Of a stretch of 64,000 nt of DNA, positions 7,914 to 17,418 are shown piece by piece (the stretch's first letter is position 1; each line of letters starts with the position of its first letter). The DNA is from Aequorivita iocasae. GTDB taxonomy: Bacteria; Bacteroidota; Bacteroidia; Flavobacteriales; Flavobacteriaceae. Position numbers and translations under genes: made by a program. Below the pieces are notes generated by a model that was not told the origin of the DNA, did not search any database, and saw only the letters and a list, made by a program, of their open reading frames with translations. The stretch covers positions 2,940,001 through 3,004,000 of the forward strand of contig NZ_CP068439.1 in the NCBI RefSeq assembly GCF_016757735.1, given 5' to 3'.

Positions 7914-8498
7914 TCAATTGGTCAATATAATATTATGTTTATCAATCACTTTGCGCAAATTGATTAAGGCATACCGCATCCTGCCCAGAGCAGTGTTAAT
8001 GCTAACGCCTGTTTGTTCGCTTATTTCCTTAAAACTCATATCCTTATAAATTCGCATAATAAGAACTTCTTTTTGGTCGTCTGGCAGCTCTTGAATCAAA
8101 CGCCGAACATCATCTTCAACTTGACCCTTTATTATCTGTTTTTCAACGTTTAAGGCATTGTCGCTTAATACCGAAAATATATTGAAATCATTATTATTTT
8201 CAAATTTCGGCATGCGGTTGTTCTTTCTGAAATGGTCTATCACCAAATTATGGGCAATTCGCATTACCCAGGGAAGAAACTTGCCTTCTTCATTATAGGC
8301 GCCTCTTTTTAGGGTTCTAATAACCTTGATAAAGGTATCTTGGAAAATGTCTTCAGCGACATCCCGGTCAAAAACTTTCGAATAAATAAAACTGTAGATT
8401 CTTTGCTTGTGTCGAGTTATCAACTCGCTAAGTGCAGATTCATTACCGTTCATATAAGCGCTCACTAAAAACGCATCAGAGTTTGTGCTTTGCTTCAT
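7914..8498 (-). CDS. RNA polymerase ECF-type sigma-70 factor
   Basis: A 194-residue ECF sigma factor. Region 2 is recognisable from ELITRHKQRIYSFIYSKV through DVAEDIFQDTFIKVIR and FLPWVMRIAHNLVIDHFRK (regions 2.1-2.4), and region 4 from ELPDDQKEVLIMRIYKDMSFKEISEQTG with the helix-turn-helix SINTALGRMRYAL. No FecR-type or zinc anti-sigma gene is next to it; only the 50-residue gene follows. It stands divergent to uvrA with 255 nt between them. Such orphan ECF factors are common in Flavobacteria; target genes cannot be inferred here. Confidence 0.92.
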   Translation of the reverse strand: MKQSTNSDAFLVSAYMNGNESALSELITRHKQRIYSFIYSKVFDRDVAEDIFQDTFIKVIRTLKRGAYNEEGKFLPWVMRIAHNLVIDHFRKNNRMPKFENNNDFNIFSVLSDNALNVEKQIIKGQVEDDVRRLIQELPDDQKEVLIMRIYKDMSFKEISEQTGVSINTALGRMRYALINLRKVIDKHNIILTN

Positions 8499-8698
8499 AT
8501 CAATACTTCTTTAAAAAATAAACAACTATGGATTTGGTTGCTTAGTTACAATGTTTATTTGTTAAAAGTAATGATCAGCTATAGGCAATAATTTTTTTAT
8601 ATGACGTTAAGAGCCGTAAATATAACAACAAAGAAATCACAAATGCAAAAAAAAGGTTAAATTTTTCATTAAAAAATAATAATAACCGCAAATGTGTA

Positions 8699-8724
8699 TT
8701 GCTAAAACCGATATAGTATCTTTG
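8699..8724 (+). promoter_or_regulatory. probable uvrA promoter
   Basis: TATCTTTG (8717-8724) is a perfect TAnnTTTG -7 element 29 nt before the uvrA start; the nearest TTG (8699-8701) is 15 nt upstream, slightly shorter than the usual 17-23 nt. The 255-nt gap between the divergent sigma and uvrA genes is otherwise A/T-rich; I see no further clear element in it. Confidence 0.6.
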
Positions 8725-8753
8725 CAAAAAGCTATAAAAAAAGGAAAAATAAA

Positions 8754-11531
8754 TTGAGTACCGAAACCATAGATACTAAAAAAAACATCCTGATTCAGGG
8801 TGCTAAACTTCATAATCTTAAAAACATTTCTGTTGCTATTCCTCGAAATAAACTGGTAGTAGTAACAGGTCTTTCCGGAAGCGGAAAATCCAGTTTGGCT
8901 TTTGACACGCTCTACGCAGAAGGCCAGCGCCGTTACGTGGAGAGCCTTTCCAGCTATGCCCGGCAATTTTTGGGAAGACTGGATAAGCCAAAAGTAGATT
9001 CCATTAAAGGCATTGCTCCCGCAATTGCAATTGAACAAAAAGTTAATTCTACAAATCCTCGGTCAACCGTAGGTACTTCCACAGAGATTTATGATTATCT
9101 GAAATTACTTTACACCCGGATTGGGAAAACCATTTCTCCAATTTCTGGAAAGGAAGTTAAAAAAGATACAACTACAGATGTCATAAACTTCATAAAAAAA
9201 ATTCCCGAAGGTGAAAAATTACTGCTTGTGGCCCCTATTTTTTTAGAAGAAGGACGAACAATGGAAAACAAAATTCAAGCATTAGCACAACAAGGCTACT
9301 CAAGAATTAAAATAAATGATGAAGTATTACGGATTGATGAATTAGAAGGCAAATCCTTTCCGAATAAAATAGATTTGGTAATTGATCGAATCATTACAAA
9401 AGACGAAGAAGATTTTTACAACAGATTGGCCGATGCCATGGAAATAGCTTTCTTTGAAGGAAAAGGCGAACTTTATATTGAATCCCTTTCAACAAAAAAA
9501 ATCACTGAATTCAACAATAGATTTGAAGCTGACGGAATGGTTTTTATGGAGCCGAACGTGCATCTATTCAGCTTTAACAACCCGTACGGCGCTTGCCCGA
9601 CTTGTGAAGGCTACGGCGATGTTATTGGTATTGATGAAGATTTGGTAATCCCCAACACTGCGCTGTCTGTTTATGAGAATGCCATATTTCCTTGGCGAGG
9701 AGAAAGCATGAGCTGGTATCGCGATCAATTGGTGAATAACGCTTATAAGTTCGATTTTCCCATTCACAAACCGTGGTTTCAACTTACCGATGAACAAAAA
9801 CAATTGGTTTGGGACGGCAATAAATATTTTGAGGGATTGAATTCTTTCTTTTCCTTTTTGGAGTCAAAAAGCTATAAAATCCAAAACCGGGTGATGCTTT
9901 CGCGCTATCGCGGAAAAACAAAATGTACCACGTGTAAAGGAAAACGTTTACGTCCCGAAGCTGGCTATGTAAAAATAAACGGAACCGCAATTCAGGAATT
10001 GGTAGAACTACCACTGGATAAAACTGCGGAATTTTTCAAAAAATTAAAGCTTTCAGAATTTGAAGAAAAGGTTGCAAAACGCTTATTGCTCGAAATAAAC
10101 AATCGGCTTCGTTTTTTACAGGATGTTGGGCTTGGCTATTTAACATTGAATAGAAAATCGAATACACTCTCGGGCGGCGAATCGCAACGAATAAATCTTG
10201 CCACCTCTTTGGGAAGCAGCCTTGTAGGCTCGATGTATATTTTGGATGAACCGAGCATTGGGCTGCACCCAAAAGATACAGAAAGACTTATCGTTGTTTT
10301 AAAATCGCTTCGAGATTTGGGAAATACGGTAATAGTAGTAGAGCACGACGAAGATATAATGAAAGCCGCTGATGAGATAATTGACATTGGCCCAGAAGCC
10401 GGAACTTTTGGTGGCGAAGTGGTTGCACAAGGAACCTATGCTGAAATTTTAAAATCTGATTCCCTAACCGCAAAATATTTAAATGGCGAAATGGAGATTG
10501 AGGTTCCGAAGAAACGACATACTTCAAAGAATAAAATCTCAATTACGGGCGCAAGGCAGAACAACCTAAAGAATATTAATGTTACTTTCCCATTGAATGT
10601 TTTCACTGCGGTAACGGGTGTTTCGGGTAGTGGAAAAAGTACTTTGGTGAAGAAAATTCTCTATCCTGCCTTAATGCGTGAAATTGGTGGATATGGCGAA
10701 AAACCAGGACAATTTTCAGAAATAAAGGGAGATTTCAACACCATCAAAAGTATTGAATTTATTGATCAAAACCCAATTGGACGTTCCAGCCGAAGCAATC
10801 CCGTAACCTATATTAAAGCATATGATGATATTCGGAATTTGTATGCTTCGCAGAAATTATCAGATATTCGCGGTTACAAGGCAAAACACTTCAGTTTCAA
10901 TGTAGATGGGGGTCGCTGCGAAACTTGCAAAGGCGAAGGTGAAGTTACTATTGAGATGCAGTTTATGGCTGATGTTCATTTGGTTTGTGATACGTGCAAT
11001 GGTAAACGCTTCAAAAAAGAAGTGCTGGAAGTTACTTTTCAAGGTAAAAACATAGATGACATTCTCACGATGACCGTTGATGACGCCGTGGCCTTCTTCA
11101 ATGAATATAAACAGGATAAAGTTGCAGCAAAATTACAACCATTACAGGATGTGGGATTAGGATATGTGCAATTGGGCCAAAGCTCCTCTACCCTTTCCGG
11201 TGGTGAGGCACAACGTATCAAGCTTGCTTCCTTTTTGGTGAAAGGAACTTCAAAGGAAAAAACGGTATTCATTTTTGATGAACCTACAACCGGACTTCAT
11301 TTTCATGATATTAAAAAACTTTTGGCTTCCTTTTATGCTTTACTCGACAGAGGCCACACGGTAATTGTGGTAGAACACAATTTAGATTTGATTAAATGCG
11401 CAGACCATATAATAGACCTTGGGCCAGAAGGAGGTGAAAATGGCGGAAATGTTGTAGCTGAGGGCTCTCCGGAAGAAGTCGCAAAAAGCAAAGAGTCTTT
11501 TACCGCTTCCTATTTAAAAGAAAAACTTTAA
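8754..11531 (+). CDS. uvrA: excinuclease ABC subunit A
   Basis: A full-length 925-residue UvrA, the damage-recognition ATPase of nucleotide excision repair. The first ABC module has Walker [10 protein letters not shown] (residues 39-47) and signature [12 protein letters not shown]; the second has GVSGSGKST and [12 protein letters not shown], with Walker B/D-loop segments [11 protein letters not shown] and [11 protein letters not shown]. Paired Cys motifs for zinc binding are intact (CPTCEG, CTTCKG, CETCKG, CDTCNG). The start is TTG ([10 protein letters not shown]): there is no in-frame ATG nearby and the N-terminus fits the family. It is divergent from the ECF sigma gene; no uvrB is in the window. 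Confidence 0.97.
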   Translation: MSTETIDTKKNILIQGAKLHNLKNISVAIPRNKLVVVTGLSGSGKSSLAFDTLYAEGQRRYVESLSSYARQFLGRLDKPKVDSIKGIAPAIAIEQKVNSTNPRSTVGTSTEIYDYLKLLYTRIGKTISPISGKEVKKDTTTDVINFIKKIPEGEKLLLVAPIFLEEGRTMENKIQALAQQGYSRIKINDEVLRIDELEGKSFPNKIDLVIDRIITKDEEDFYNRLADAMEIAFFEGKGELYIESLSTKKITEFNNRFEADGMVFMEPNVHLFSFNNPYGACPTCEGYGDVIGIDEDLVIPNTALSVYENAIFPWRGESMSWYRDQLVNNAYKFDFPIHKPWFQLTDEQKQLVWDGNKYFEGLNSFFSFLESKSYKIQNRVMLSRYRGKTKCTTCKGKRLRPEAGYVKINGTAIQELVELPLDKTAEFFKKLKLSEFEEKVAKRLLLEINNRLRFLQDVGLGYLTLNRKSNTLSGGESQRINLATSLGSSLVGSMYILDEPSIGLHPKDTERLIVVLKSLRDLGNTVIVVEHDEDIMKAADEIIDIGPEAGTFGGEVVAQGTYAEILKSDSLTAKYLNGEMEIEVPKKRHTSKNKISITGARQNNLKNINVTFPLNVFTAVTGVSGSGKSTLVKKILYPALMREIGGYGEKPGQFSEIKGDFNTIKSIEFIDQNPIGRSSRSNPVTYIKAYDDIRNLYASQKLSDIRGYKAKHFSFNVDGGRCETCKGEGEVTIEMQFMADVHLVCDTCNGKRFKKEVLEVTFQGKNIDDILTMTVDDAVAFFNEYKQDKVAAKLQPLQDVGLGYVQLGQSSSTLSGGEAQRIKLASFLVKGTSKEKTVFIFDEPTTGLHFHDIKKLLASFYALLDRGHTVIVVEHNLDLIKCADHIIDLGPEGGENGGNVVAEGSPEEVAKSKESFTASYLKEKL

Positions 11532-11609
11532 GAGTTAGTTTTTTGGCACACTAATTGAAATCAAAATAATAGAAATAAGACTTTTAGTTTTTTTGGTTGG
11601 TTAGTTTTT

Positions 11610-11650
11610 AAAATCCGTTGAAGTGGTAAAACAGTTCAGCGGATTTTTTA
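11610..11650 (+). terminator. terminator downstream of uvrA
   Basis: AAAATCCGTTGAA (11610-11622) pairs with TTCAGCGGATTTT (11635-11647) with a single G-T wobble, followed by more T residues. It is preceded by a TTTTTTGGTTGGTT motif (see the matching copy at 13118). Confidence 0.82.
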
Positions 11651-11809
11651 TTTGAATATCTTTAAAATTCCCTTCCAATCATATAGCAATCCAAAAAACC
11701 TTTTGAAAATCAGATACTTAAAACTTTGGCACGGTCGTTGGTTATTTAATAGCGTACTCAGCTGACCAAAAATTTAAAGCAAGTACGAACCTTTTAAAAA
11801 TTGAAACTT

Positions 11810-13111
11810 ATGAAAAACATAGCATTTATTTTTAGCGTCCTTTTGATGGGATTTTCAGCAAATGCAACTTCTATTGAAAGTGAAGACAACCTAAGAAGAG
11901 GATATGACGGAAGTGCCTACATCTTTGTTGAAGGCGATGTGGAATTTTCCGTTTTTCCCGATGGTCAATTTGATTTTGTATATGTGGGACCTCAAAAAGG
12001 TTCAAGCGTTACAATAAACACTCCCAATGTAAATATAAGTTTCAATTCGGGATATGATTATGACGCTTATGTACAGTACGATGATTACGGAGCGGTCATA
12101 CAAGTAGAAAGTGTCCCTATCTATTATGATTACTACGGACGTATCATTCAAGCGGGTAATGTGGACATTCAATACAACGACCGACGCTTAGTACGCGTTG
12201 GCGGGCTTCACATAGTTTATAATAATTATGGCTATTTTTCACACGCCACCGGTGTTATAAATGTGTACAATCCTTATTACGTTTACCGTCCTTGGCACGT
12301 ATATTACGCACCTCCTATTTATACACACTGTGTAGTTTACGATCTGCCCTACAGAAGATATTACAGTCCAATTAGATACAGTTACCATGACCATGTTGTC
12401 TATTATAAACAGAGACATCGGGTAGCTTACCATAATGGCCGCAGAGATTTTTATCGTCCGGGAAGCCGAGTTTACGATAAAAAAGGTAGAGCCTCAATAA
12501 ACAGGAGTTATAATCCAAACAGAAAAAATACTATGATTGCGACCAGCAATACACGATCTAATAGTACTGTAAGAAATAATAGCACCATCCGCAACAATAC
12601 TTCTCGAAGCAATAATGCTATCCGAAACAACAACTCTCGTAACAAAAGTGAAATAAGAAGCAATAATACGCGTAGCGAAACCATATCTAAAAATAGAAGC
12701 TCGAATAGTAAAAGTGCTGCTGTTATTAATAGAAGCGGTCAAAATAATAGAAGTTATTCCAATACACCAAGTAGAAATACTGTAACTTCTCGAAATAGCG
12801 GTAACACAAAGGTAAAAAGCAATACCACTCGTAACAATGTAAGAAGTACACGAAGCGAAAACACAGTTCGGTCAACTAATAATAGAACTGTTTCTAGCAA
12901 TAAAACAGTGCAAAGACAAACTCGAGCAACTTCAAACAACAGAAGCAGTTCAGTGAGCAGAAATAAAACCCAGGCTCCAAAGCGGGAAACCGCTAGCCGT
13001 AGCCGTAGTACAGTAAATAAATCCAGCGCTCCTTCGCGCAGCAGTTCAAAAGCTAGCACCTCTCGAGGCAATTCATCTAGAGAAGCTAATTCCAGAAGAG
13101 GACGCGGATAA
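11810..13111 (+). CDS. secreted Tyr-rich / Arg-Asn-Ser-rich protein, unknown function
   Basis: 433 residues from ATG 11810 (a TTG three codons upstream is less likely). A clean signal peptide (MKNIAFIFSVLLMGFSANA) is followed by an acidic and tyrosine-rich half (repeats such as YDYYGRIIQ and VYNNYGYF, then YNPYYVYRPWHVYY) and, from about residue 210, a strongly basic low-complexity tail built from Asn, Arg, Ser, Thr and Lys with recurring RNN, RSNN and NRS units and no hydrophobic core. The tail should be disordered and highly positively charged. It is exported; whether it stays in the periplasm or reaches the surface is not visible. No family recognised. Flanked by hairpin terminators on both sides, so monocistronic. 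Confidence 0.8.
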   Translation: MKNIAFIFSVLLMGFSANATSIESEDNLRRGYDGSAYIFVEGDVEFSVFPDGQFDFVYVGPQKGSSVTINTPNVNISFNSGYDYDAYVQYDDYGAVIQVESVPIYYDYYGRIIQAGNVDIQYNDRRLVRVGGLHIVYNNYGYFSHATGVINVYNPYYVYRPWHVYYAPPIYTHCVVYDLPYRRYYSPIRYSYHDHVVYYKQRHRVAYHNGRRDFYRPGSRVYDKKGRASINRSYNPNRKNTMIATSNTRSNSTVRNNSTIRNNTSRSNNAIRNNNSRNKSEIRSNNTRSETISKNRSSNSKSAAVINRSGQNNRSYSNTPSRNTVTSRNSGNTKVKSNTTRNNVRSTRSENTVRSTNNRTVSSNKTVQRQTRATSNNRSSSVSRNKTQAPKRETASRSRSTVNKSSAPSRSSSKASTSRGNSSREANSRRGRG

Positions 13112-13135
13112 AGATAGTTTTTTGGTTGGTTGGTT

Positions 13136-13183
13136 AAACCTCCGTGATTCGCTATTGGCGGGGATCGGGGGTTTACTTTTTTT
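13136..13183 (+). terminator. terminator after the Asn/Arg/Ser-rich protein gene
   Basis: AAACCTCCG (13136-13144) and CGGGGGTTT (13166-13174) pair with one T-G wobble and are followed by a T9 run. The T-run abuts the end of the convergent glycosyltransferase gene. Confidence 0.7.
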
Positions 13184-14461
13184 TTAATTCAAAACCAATG
13201 AAGCCATTTGCTTCGTCAGTTCCCTTCTACTGTATTTTTCAATCCCTTCGGAAGAAACCATTAAGTCGCCACTTTTGAAATCTTTGTATAATTGAAGTAG
13301 CGCGTCTTTCAATTCATCGTTATCCCAATAGCTGAAAAATTTCCCCGAATTGGTTTCAGCAATAATTCCCTCAATATCACTTTCCTTTGGCCCCAAAGCA
13401 ATTATAGGGCGTTTGGCAGCTAGATACTCAAATAGTTTTCCTGGAATAATAGCACGGGTTTCCGCACGGTTTATTTCAACCAAAATTAAAACCTGACTTG
13501 TATGTTGAAGCCGTAGTGCTTCGGAATGGGACACATATCCCAAAAACTTACAATTTTCCAATAGTTGGAAATTTTCAAGGCTTTGCTTCACTTCATCACT
13601 TACGGCTCCAGCAAATTTCAGCTGTAAATCATTTTTGAAAAGGGCATTTTCTTTGCAAATTTCAGCAAGCACTTTCCATAAAATCTCTGGGTTTCGTTCA
13701 CTCAACAAGGAGCCTATATGTGAAATTGAAAAGACAGAATCTATCTCAAAATCAATTTTCTCCGTAATATCGTAACCGTTCGTAATAACCTCAATTGGCT
13801 TTTCCGTAATCATCCCAAACTCCTTTTTGGTCGTTGGGCTCGTCACTGTAATAATATCTGCCGATTTTAAAACCGAAGCTTCTAATGCTTTGTGTTTTCG
13901 CTTTGAAGATTTGCTTAGTCGAAGTGAGCTGTGGTAATGGATTGTCGTCCACGGATCCCGAAAATCTGCCATCCATTTTACATCCAATTCCTTATGAAGT
14001 TGCATCCCGATCAAGTGAAGGCTGTGCGGCGGTCCTGTAGTAATCACTACATCTACAGGATTTTCAGAAATATATTCTGAAAGAAATTTTACCGAAGGTT
14101 TTACCCAACCCACGCGCGCATCGGGAATAAAAAAATTGCCGCGAATGTAAAGCATCAGCTTTTCCAGAACGGAAATTTCCTTTTTTGAAATAATACCGCT
14201 GCTTATCTGTTTGGTTTTCTTTTTTGAAAAGAGTTTCGCAAATCGATACGGTTCCTTAATTGGCTTTTTTAAAATTTTGATATCCGAAGGAATTTCAGAA
14301 GAAAAATTTTCATCAATCAAAGGATAGTTCGGATTTTCGGGAGCATACACTATGGGTTCCACGCCAAATTCCCTAAAATATTTTACAAACTTCAACCACC
14401 GCTGTACGCCCGGACCGCCCGCGGGAGGCCAATAGTATGTGATGATAAGGGCGCGTTTCAT
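13184..14461 (-). CDS. glycosyltransferase, GT4-like (GT-B fold)
   Basis: A 425-residue cytosolic or membrane-associated glycosyltransferase. The N-terminal acceptor-side domain starts ALIITYYWPPAGGPGVQRWLKF with the GGPGVQR loop typical of GT4 enzymes; the C-terminal domain has the nucleotide-sugar binding segment (ISHIGSLLSERNPE, KFLGYVSHSEALRL) and the ExxxAAKRPIIALG acidic motif (KLFEYLAAKRP). The sugar and acceptor are unknown. Its start directly follows the stop of the upstream YfhO-like gene (adjacent bases), so the two form an operon probably acting on envelope glycans or lipids. Confidence 0.88.
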   Translation of the reverse strand: MKRALIITYYWPPAGGPGVQRWLKFVKYFREFGVEPIVYAPENPNYPLIDENFSSEIPSDIKILKKPIKEPYRFAKLFSKKKTKQISSGIISKKEISVLEKLMLYIRGNFFIPDARVGWVKPSVKFLSEYISENPVDVVITTGPPHSLHLIGMQLHKELDVKWMADFRDPWTTIHYHSSLRLSKSSKRKHKALEASVLKSADIITVTSPTTKKEFGMITEKPIEVITNGYDITEKIDFEIDSVFSISHIGSLLSERNPEILWKVLAEICKENALFKNDLQLKFAGAVSDEVKQSLENFQLLENCKFLGYVSHSEALRLQHTSQVLILVEINRAETRAIIPGKLFEYLAAKRPIIALGPKESDIEGIIAETNSGKFFSYWDNDELKDALLQLYKDFKSGDLMVSSEGIEKYSRRELTKQMASLVLN

Positions 14462-16897
14462 TTATTCTTGCTGTTCTTTTTTTCGAAAGGCAAAATACAG
14501 CCCGCTCAATAAAATTAATAGGAATATAATACTGCTCACCAAAGAAATGGTACTTCCGGTTTGGATTACTTTCGGCTCAAACTTGAGTTCTATTTTATTA
14601 TTTCCCGCCGGGATAACCATAGCACGAAGAACATAATTGGCTCGGAAATATTCAGCAGGTTTACCATTTATGTATGCGTTCCAACCTTTTGGGTAATATA
14701 CTTCCGAAAAGACTGCCAATTGTGGCGACTTGGTAGAAGCTTCGTAAACCAAATGATTGGGTTGATAAGTGAAAAGTTCAATAGTTGCCGTACTATCCCT
14801 TTCAATTTTTTGGCTCGGAATTTTTGAAAGAAATTCTTTATTGATAACTGCGGTTCTTTTGGTGTCCAAACTGTCCAAAAGCTGGATTTCCTCATTTGCA
14901 TTTTCCGCAGGAAGTACATTTTCAACAAACCAAGCATCGCCGTTGGCATACGGATTGCGCTGAGCCACGGGTCCGCCATTTTTACTTTGAACAATAATAT
15001 AGCGCACGTTCAGCATATTTAGGATGCCTATATTGCCTTTGCTAATATAAAACTCGTTTAAATCCTGCATCCTGCCGGGCTTTGCAGCGTGGTAACCCCC
15101 TAAAGCATTGTGATAATAACTGGCGCGCCCACTATTGAAAGCATTTGCGGCAGCATCATAAACACGGTAATGCCCATCATCTTCCAAAATTTGTATGTCT
15201 GCGCCATTTTTTTGGAAAGGCTGCTCAACCAACTTTGCCTGTACAAAATCTTCTTCATTCACATATCTTCTATCAACGCCTACCAAATCTACCAATACCA
15301 ATAAGCAAAGTGCAGCAACGGCAAAACCTTTTTTAACAGTGCCTTTCATAAAAAACCAAAGAACTGCAGCCGTTAAAAGCACAAATATCAACGAACGGAT
15401 AGCATCTGAAGTGAAAAGCGACATTCTATCTTCACGAATGGCCTCCAAAAATGGAAGTCCCATTTCATCCCTAAAATAGCTATCGTACGGACTCGCAAAA
15501 TCGAACAATGTTGTTTTAAAAAGAATAAATAGCAAGGTAATTCCACCCACAATTCCTGTTGACCAAAGCAACGCTTTTTTCTTTTCATCTTCTTTTTCAA
15601 AATGACTAAAAAACTGATGTAAACCAACAATAGCAAGGATTGGAAGAATTAATTCAATAATTACTTGGATTGAGGAAACTGCGCGGAATTTATTGTACAT
15701 CGGCACATACTCAATGAAAAACTGAGTCAGCCCTTTAAAATTGTCTCCCCAAGAAAGTAGTAAGGTTAAAATAAAACCTGAAACTATCCACCACTTTAAT
15801 CTCCCACGAACTAAAAAGAGCGCCAACACGGCAAGAAATATAACAATCGCACCTATATATGCCGGAGCTCCCACATAGGTCTGTTCACCCCAATACATTG
15901 GAATTTGGTTTAAAACTTGATTGGCTTCCTGTGCCGAAGCACCCATTCGCATTAAATTTTCAACAGTTTTTGAATCCTTCGGAAATTCTTCGGAAGAACT
16001 ACCGCCCATAAAACGGGGAATAAACAAGTTGAAACTTTCCAGCCTGCCGTAGCTATATTCGGTAATGTAATCGTAATCTAGCCCTGTTTTGTTGTCTTTC
16101 GGCGTACCGTCTGCATTTATTGTCAATTCAGTTTTTCCGCGAGTAGAAGTATCCGCATATTCCTTGGTTGCCAAAATATTTGTAGCATTCAAGCCTACGG
16201 AAATTATTACTGCAACCATCATGATACCTACAGCTTTGAAATAATGGGGCAGCATTTTCCTCTTAAAAGCATCAATCAAATAAACAATGCCGATGATTAC
16301 TACTAACAGCATCAAATAATATGTCATTTGGAAGTGGTTTGCAACCAGCTCCAGTCCCATTGAAACGGTCAGCAGTAAAAATCCCCACAAATATTTTCCA
16401 CGGAACGTGAGAAATATTCCGCTTAAAACAAAGGGCATATAGGCTATTGCATGGGCTTTTGCGTTATGGCCCACGCCTAAGATTATTATCAAATAGGTTG
16501 AAAATCCAAACGCAAGCGCACCCAGAAAAGCCAATTTATAATCGACCTTCAGAACCAAAAACAGGATATACATTCCTATGAAATAAAGGAAAAGATAATC
16601 TGCCGGACGGGGCAGAAAACGAATGGCAAGATCGAGCTGTTTTATGTAATTGTTTGGGTATTTTGCACCCAATTGATACGTTGGCATTCCGCCGAAAGCG
16701 GCATCGGTCCAATAGGTTTCTTCGCCGGTTTTCTCTCGGAAATCATTTTGCTGTTTTGCCATTCCGGTGTATTGTACAATATCACTTTGGAATATCTTTT
16801 TTCCCTGTAAAACCGGGTTAAAATAGGCTAGCGAAGCCACTATAAACAAAACGAAAACAACTAAATGCGGAAGGAATTTTTTATAGCTGGACTGCAT
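14462..16897 (-). CDS. YfhO-family multi-spanning membrane protein
   Basis: 811 residues with about 12 hydrophobic segments in the first 530 residues, an early periplasmic loop with QSDIVQYTGMAKQQNDFR and YWTDAAFGGMPTY (the acidic first-loop pattern of GT-C glycosyltransferase-like YfhO proteins), then a large extracytoplasmic C-terminal domain and a last helix (ISLVSSIIFLLILLSGLYFAF) before a KK-containing tail. In Firmicutes YfhO modifies teichoic acids with glucose from a lipid-linked donor; by analogy this could transfer sugar from a polyprenyl carrier. Coupled to the GT4 gene downstream, which could make such a donor; that link is inference. Confidence 0.85.
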   Translation of the reverse strand: MQSSYKKFLPHLVVFVLFIVASLAYFNPVLQGKKIFQSDIVQYTGMAKQQNDFREKTGEETYWTDAAFGGMPTYQLGAKYPNNYIKQLDLAIRFLPRPADYLFLYFIGMYILFLVLKVDYKLAFLGALAFGFSTYLIIILGVGHNAKAHAIAYMPFVLSGIFLTFRGKYLWGFLLLTVSMGLELVANHFQMTYYLMLLVVIIGIVYLIDAFKRKMLPHYFKAVGIMMVAVIISVGLNATNILATKEYADTSTRGKTELTINADGTPKDNKTGLDYDYITEYSYGRLESFNLFIPRFMGGSSSEEFPKDSKTVENLMRMGASAQEANQVLNQIPMYWGEQTYVGAPAYIGAIVIFLAVLALFLVRGRLKWWIVSGFILTLLLSWGDNFKGLTQFFIEYVPMYNKFRAVSSIQVIIELILPILAIVGLHQFFSHFEKEDEKKKALLWSTGIVGGITLLFILFKTTLFDFASPYDSYFRDEMGLPFLEAIREDRMSLFTSDAIRSLIFVLLTAAVLWFFMKGTVKKGFAVAALCLLVLVDLVGVDRRYVNEEDFVQAKLVEQPFQKNGADIQILEDDGHYRVYDAAANAFNSGRASYYHNALGGYHAAKPGRMQDLNEFYISKGNIGILNMLNVRYIIVQSKNGGPVAQRNPYANGDAWFVENVLPAENANEEIQLLDSLDTKRTAVINKEFLSKIPSQKIERDSTATIELFTYQPNHLVYEASTKSPQLAVFSEVYYPKGWNAYINGKPAEYFRANYVLRAMVIPAGNNKIELKFEPKVIQTGSTISLVSSIIFLLILLSGLYFAFRKKEQQE

Positions 16898-17013
16898 AAT
16901 TTGGTAGATGGATTTGAAGTGGGGAAATTAAGGATTTTTTTTTGGAAACACCACTGAAAAAGGAAACACGAACCATGAGGTTTTGATACACGACTAAAAA
17001 AAGGTCTATTTGC

Positions 17014-17043
17014 CGTGAGTCAAAACGTCGTGAGTCAAAACGT
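17014..17043. repeat. 15-bp perfect tandem duplication
   Basis: The unit CGTGAGTCAAAACGT occurs twice head to tail (17014-17028, 17029-17043), 5 bp downstream of the stop of the DUF4834 gene, in the 151-nt gap before the YfhO-like gene. Nothing else recognisable is in that gap. Confidence 0.9.
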
Positions 17044-17048
17044 CTTTA

Positions 17049-17312
17049 TCAATCCACTTCCTCAAACTCCACATATTCCCCAACCTTTTTACTATTTCGG
17101 GAATTTGGCGAAGGATTTTTATCAATGGTAATACTCCCCTCCTTTTCGCGCTGGGTGTTCATTTTTGGATTATTTCCGAAGAATTGCTCAAACTGCTGTC
17201 CTGCTTTTTTTGAAATATAGCGTATTAAATAAGGGGTTGCCAGTCTAATAAGAAACTTTAGACCAAAGTATACCAGAAGAACGATTAATATCGTTTTTAG
17301 GAATGTCATCAT
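17049..17312 (-). CDS. DUF4834 family small membrane protein
   Basis: 87 residues: an N-terminal transmembrane helix (FLKTILIVLLVYFGLKFLIRL), a basic amphipathic segment (YLIRYISKKAGQQFEQFF), and a polar tail ending in KVGEYVEFEEVD. This is the layout of DUF4834 proteins, known only from Bacteroidota and of unknown role. The start could be either of two consecutive Met codons. A minus-strand CAAAAATA (17330-17337, that is TATTTTTG) lies 18 nt upstream and is a good -7 element. Confidence 0.75.
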   Translation of the reverse strand: MMTFLKTILIVLLVYFGLKFLIRLATPYLIRYISKKAGQQFEQFFGNNPKMNTQREKEGSITIDKNPSPNSRNSKKVGEYVEFEEVD

Positions 17313-17418
17313 AACTGTAAAATTCTTTCCAAAAATAACGATTGGTGTAGAAAAAGACGAATGTTGACTATTAAATAAATGGTAAAATCTTATATCTTTG
17401 AACTAAACCCAACTTTCC

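Noticed and set aside
7704-8498. A sigma/anti-sigma pair
   Set aside because: The gene after the sigma factor is a soluble 50-residue protein without a membrane helix or zinc-binding motif.
8637-9038. A 133-codon minus-strand frame in the sigma-uvrA gap
   Set aside because: It overlaps the N-terminal ATPase motif of UvrA and the uvrA promoter; no coding signature.
12541-13080. A CRISPR-like or DNA-level tandem repeat array
   Set aside because: The repetition is at the level of Asn/Arg/Ser codons in an open frame; unit length and spacing vary and no DNA repeat is exact.
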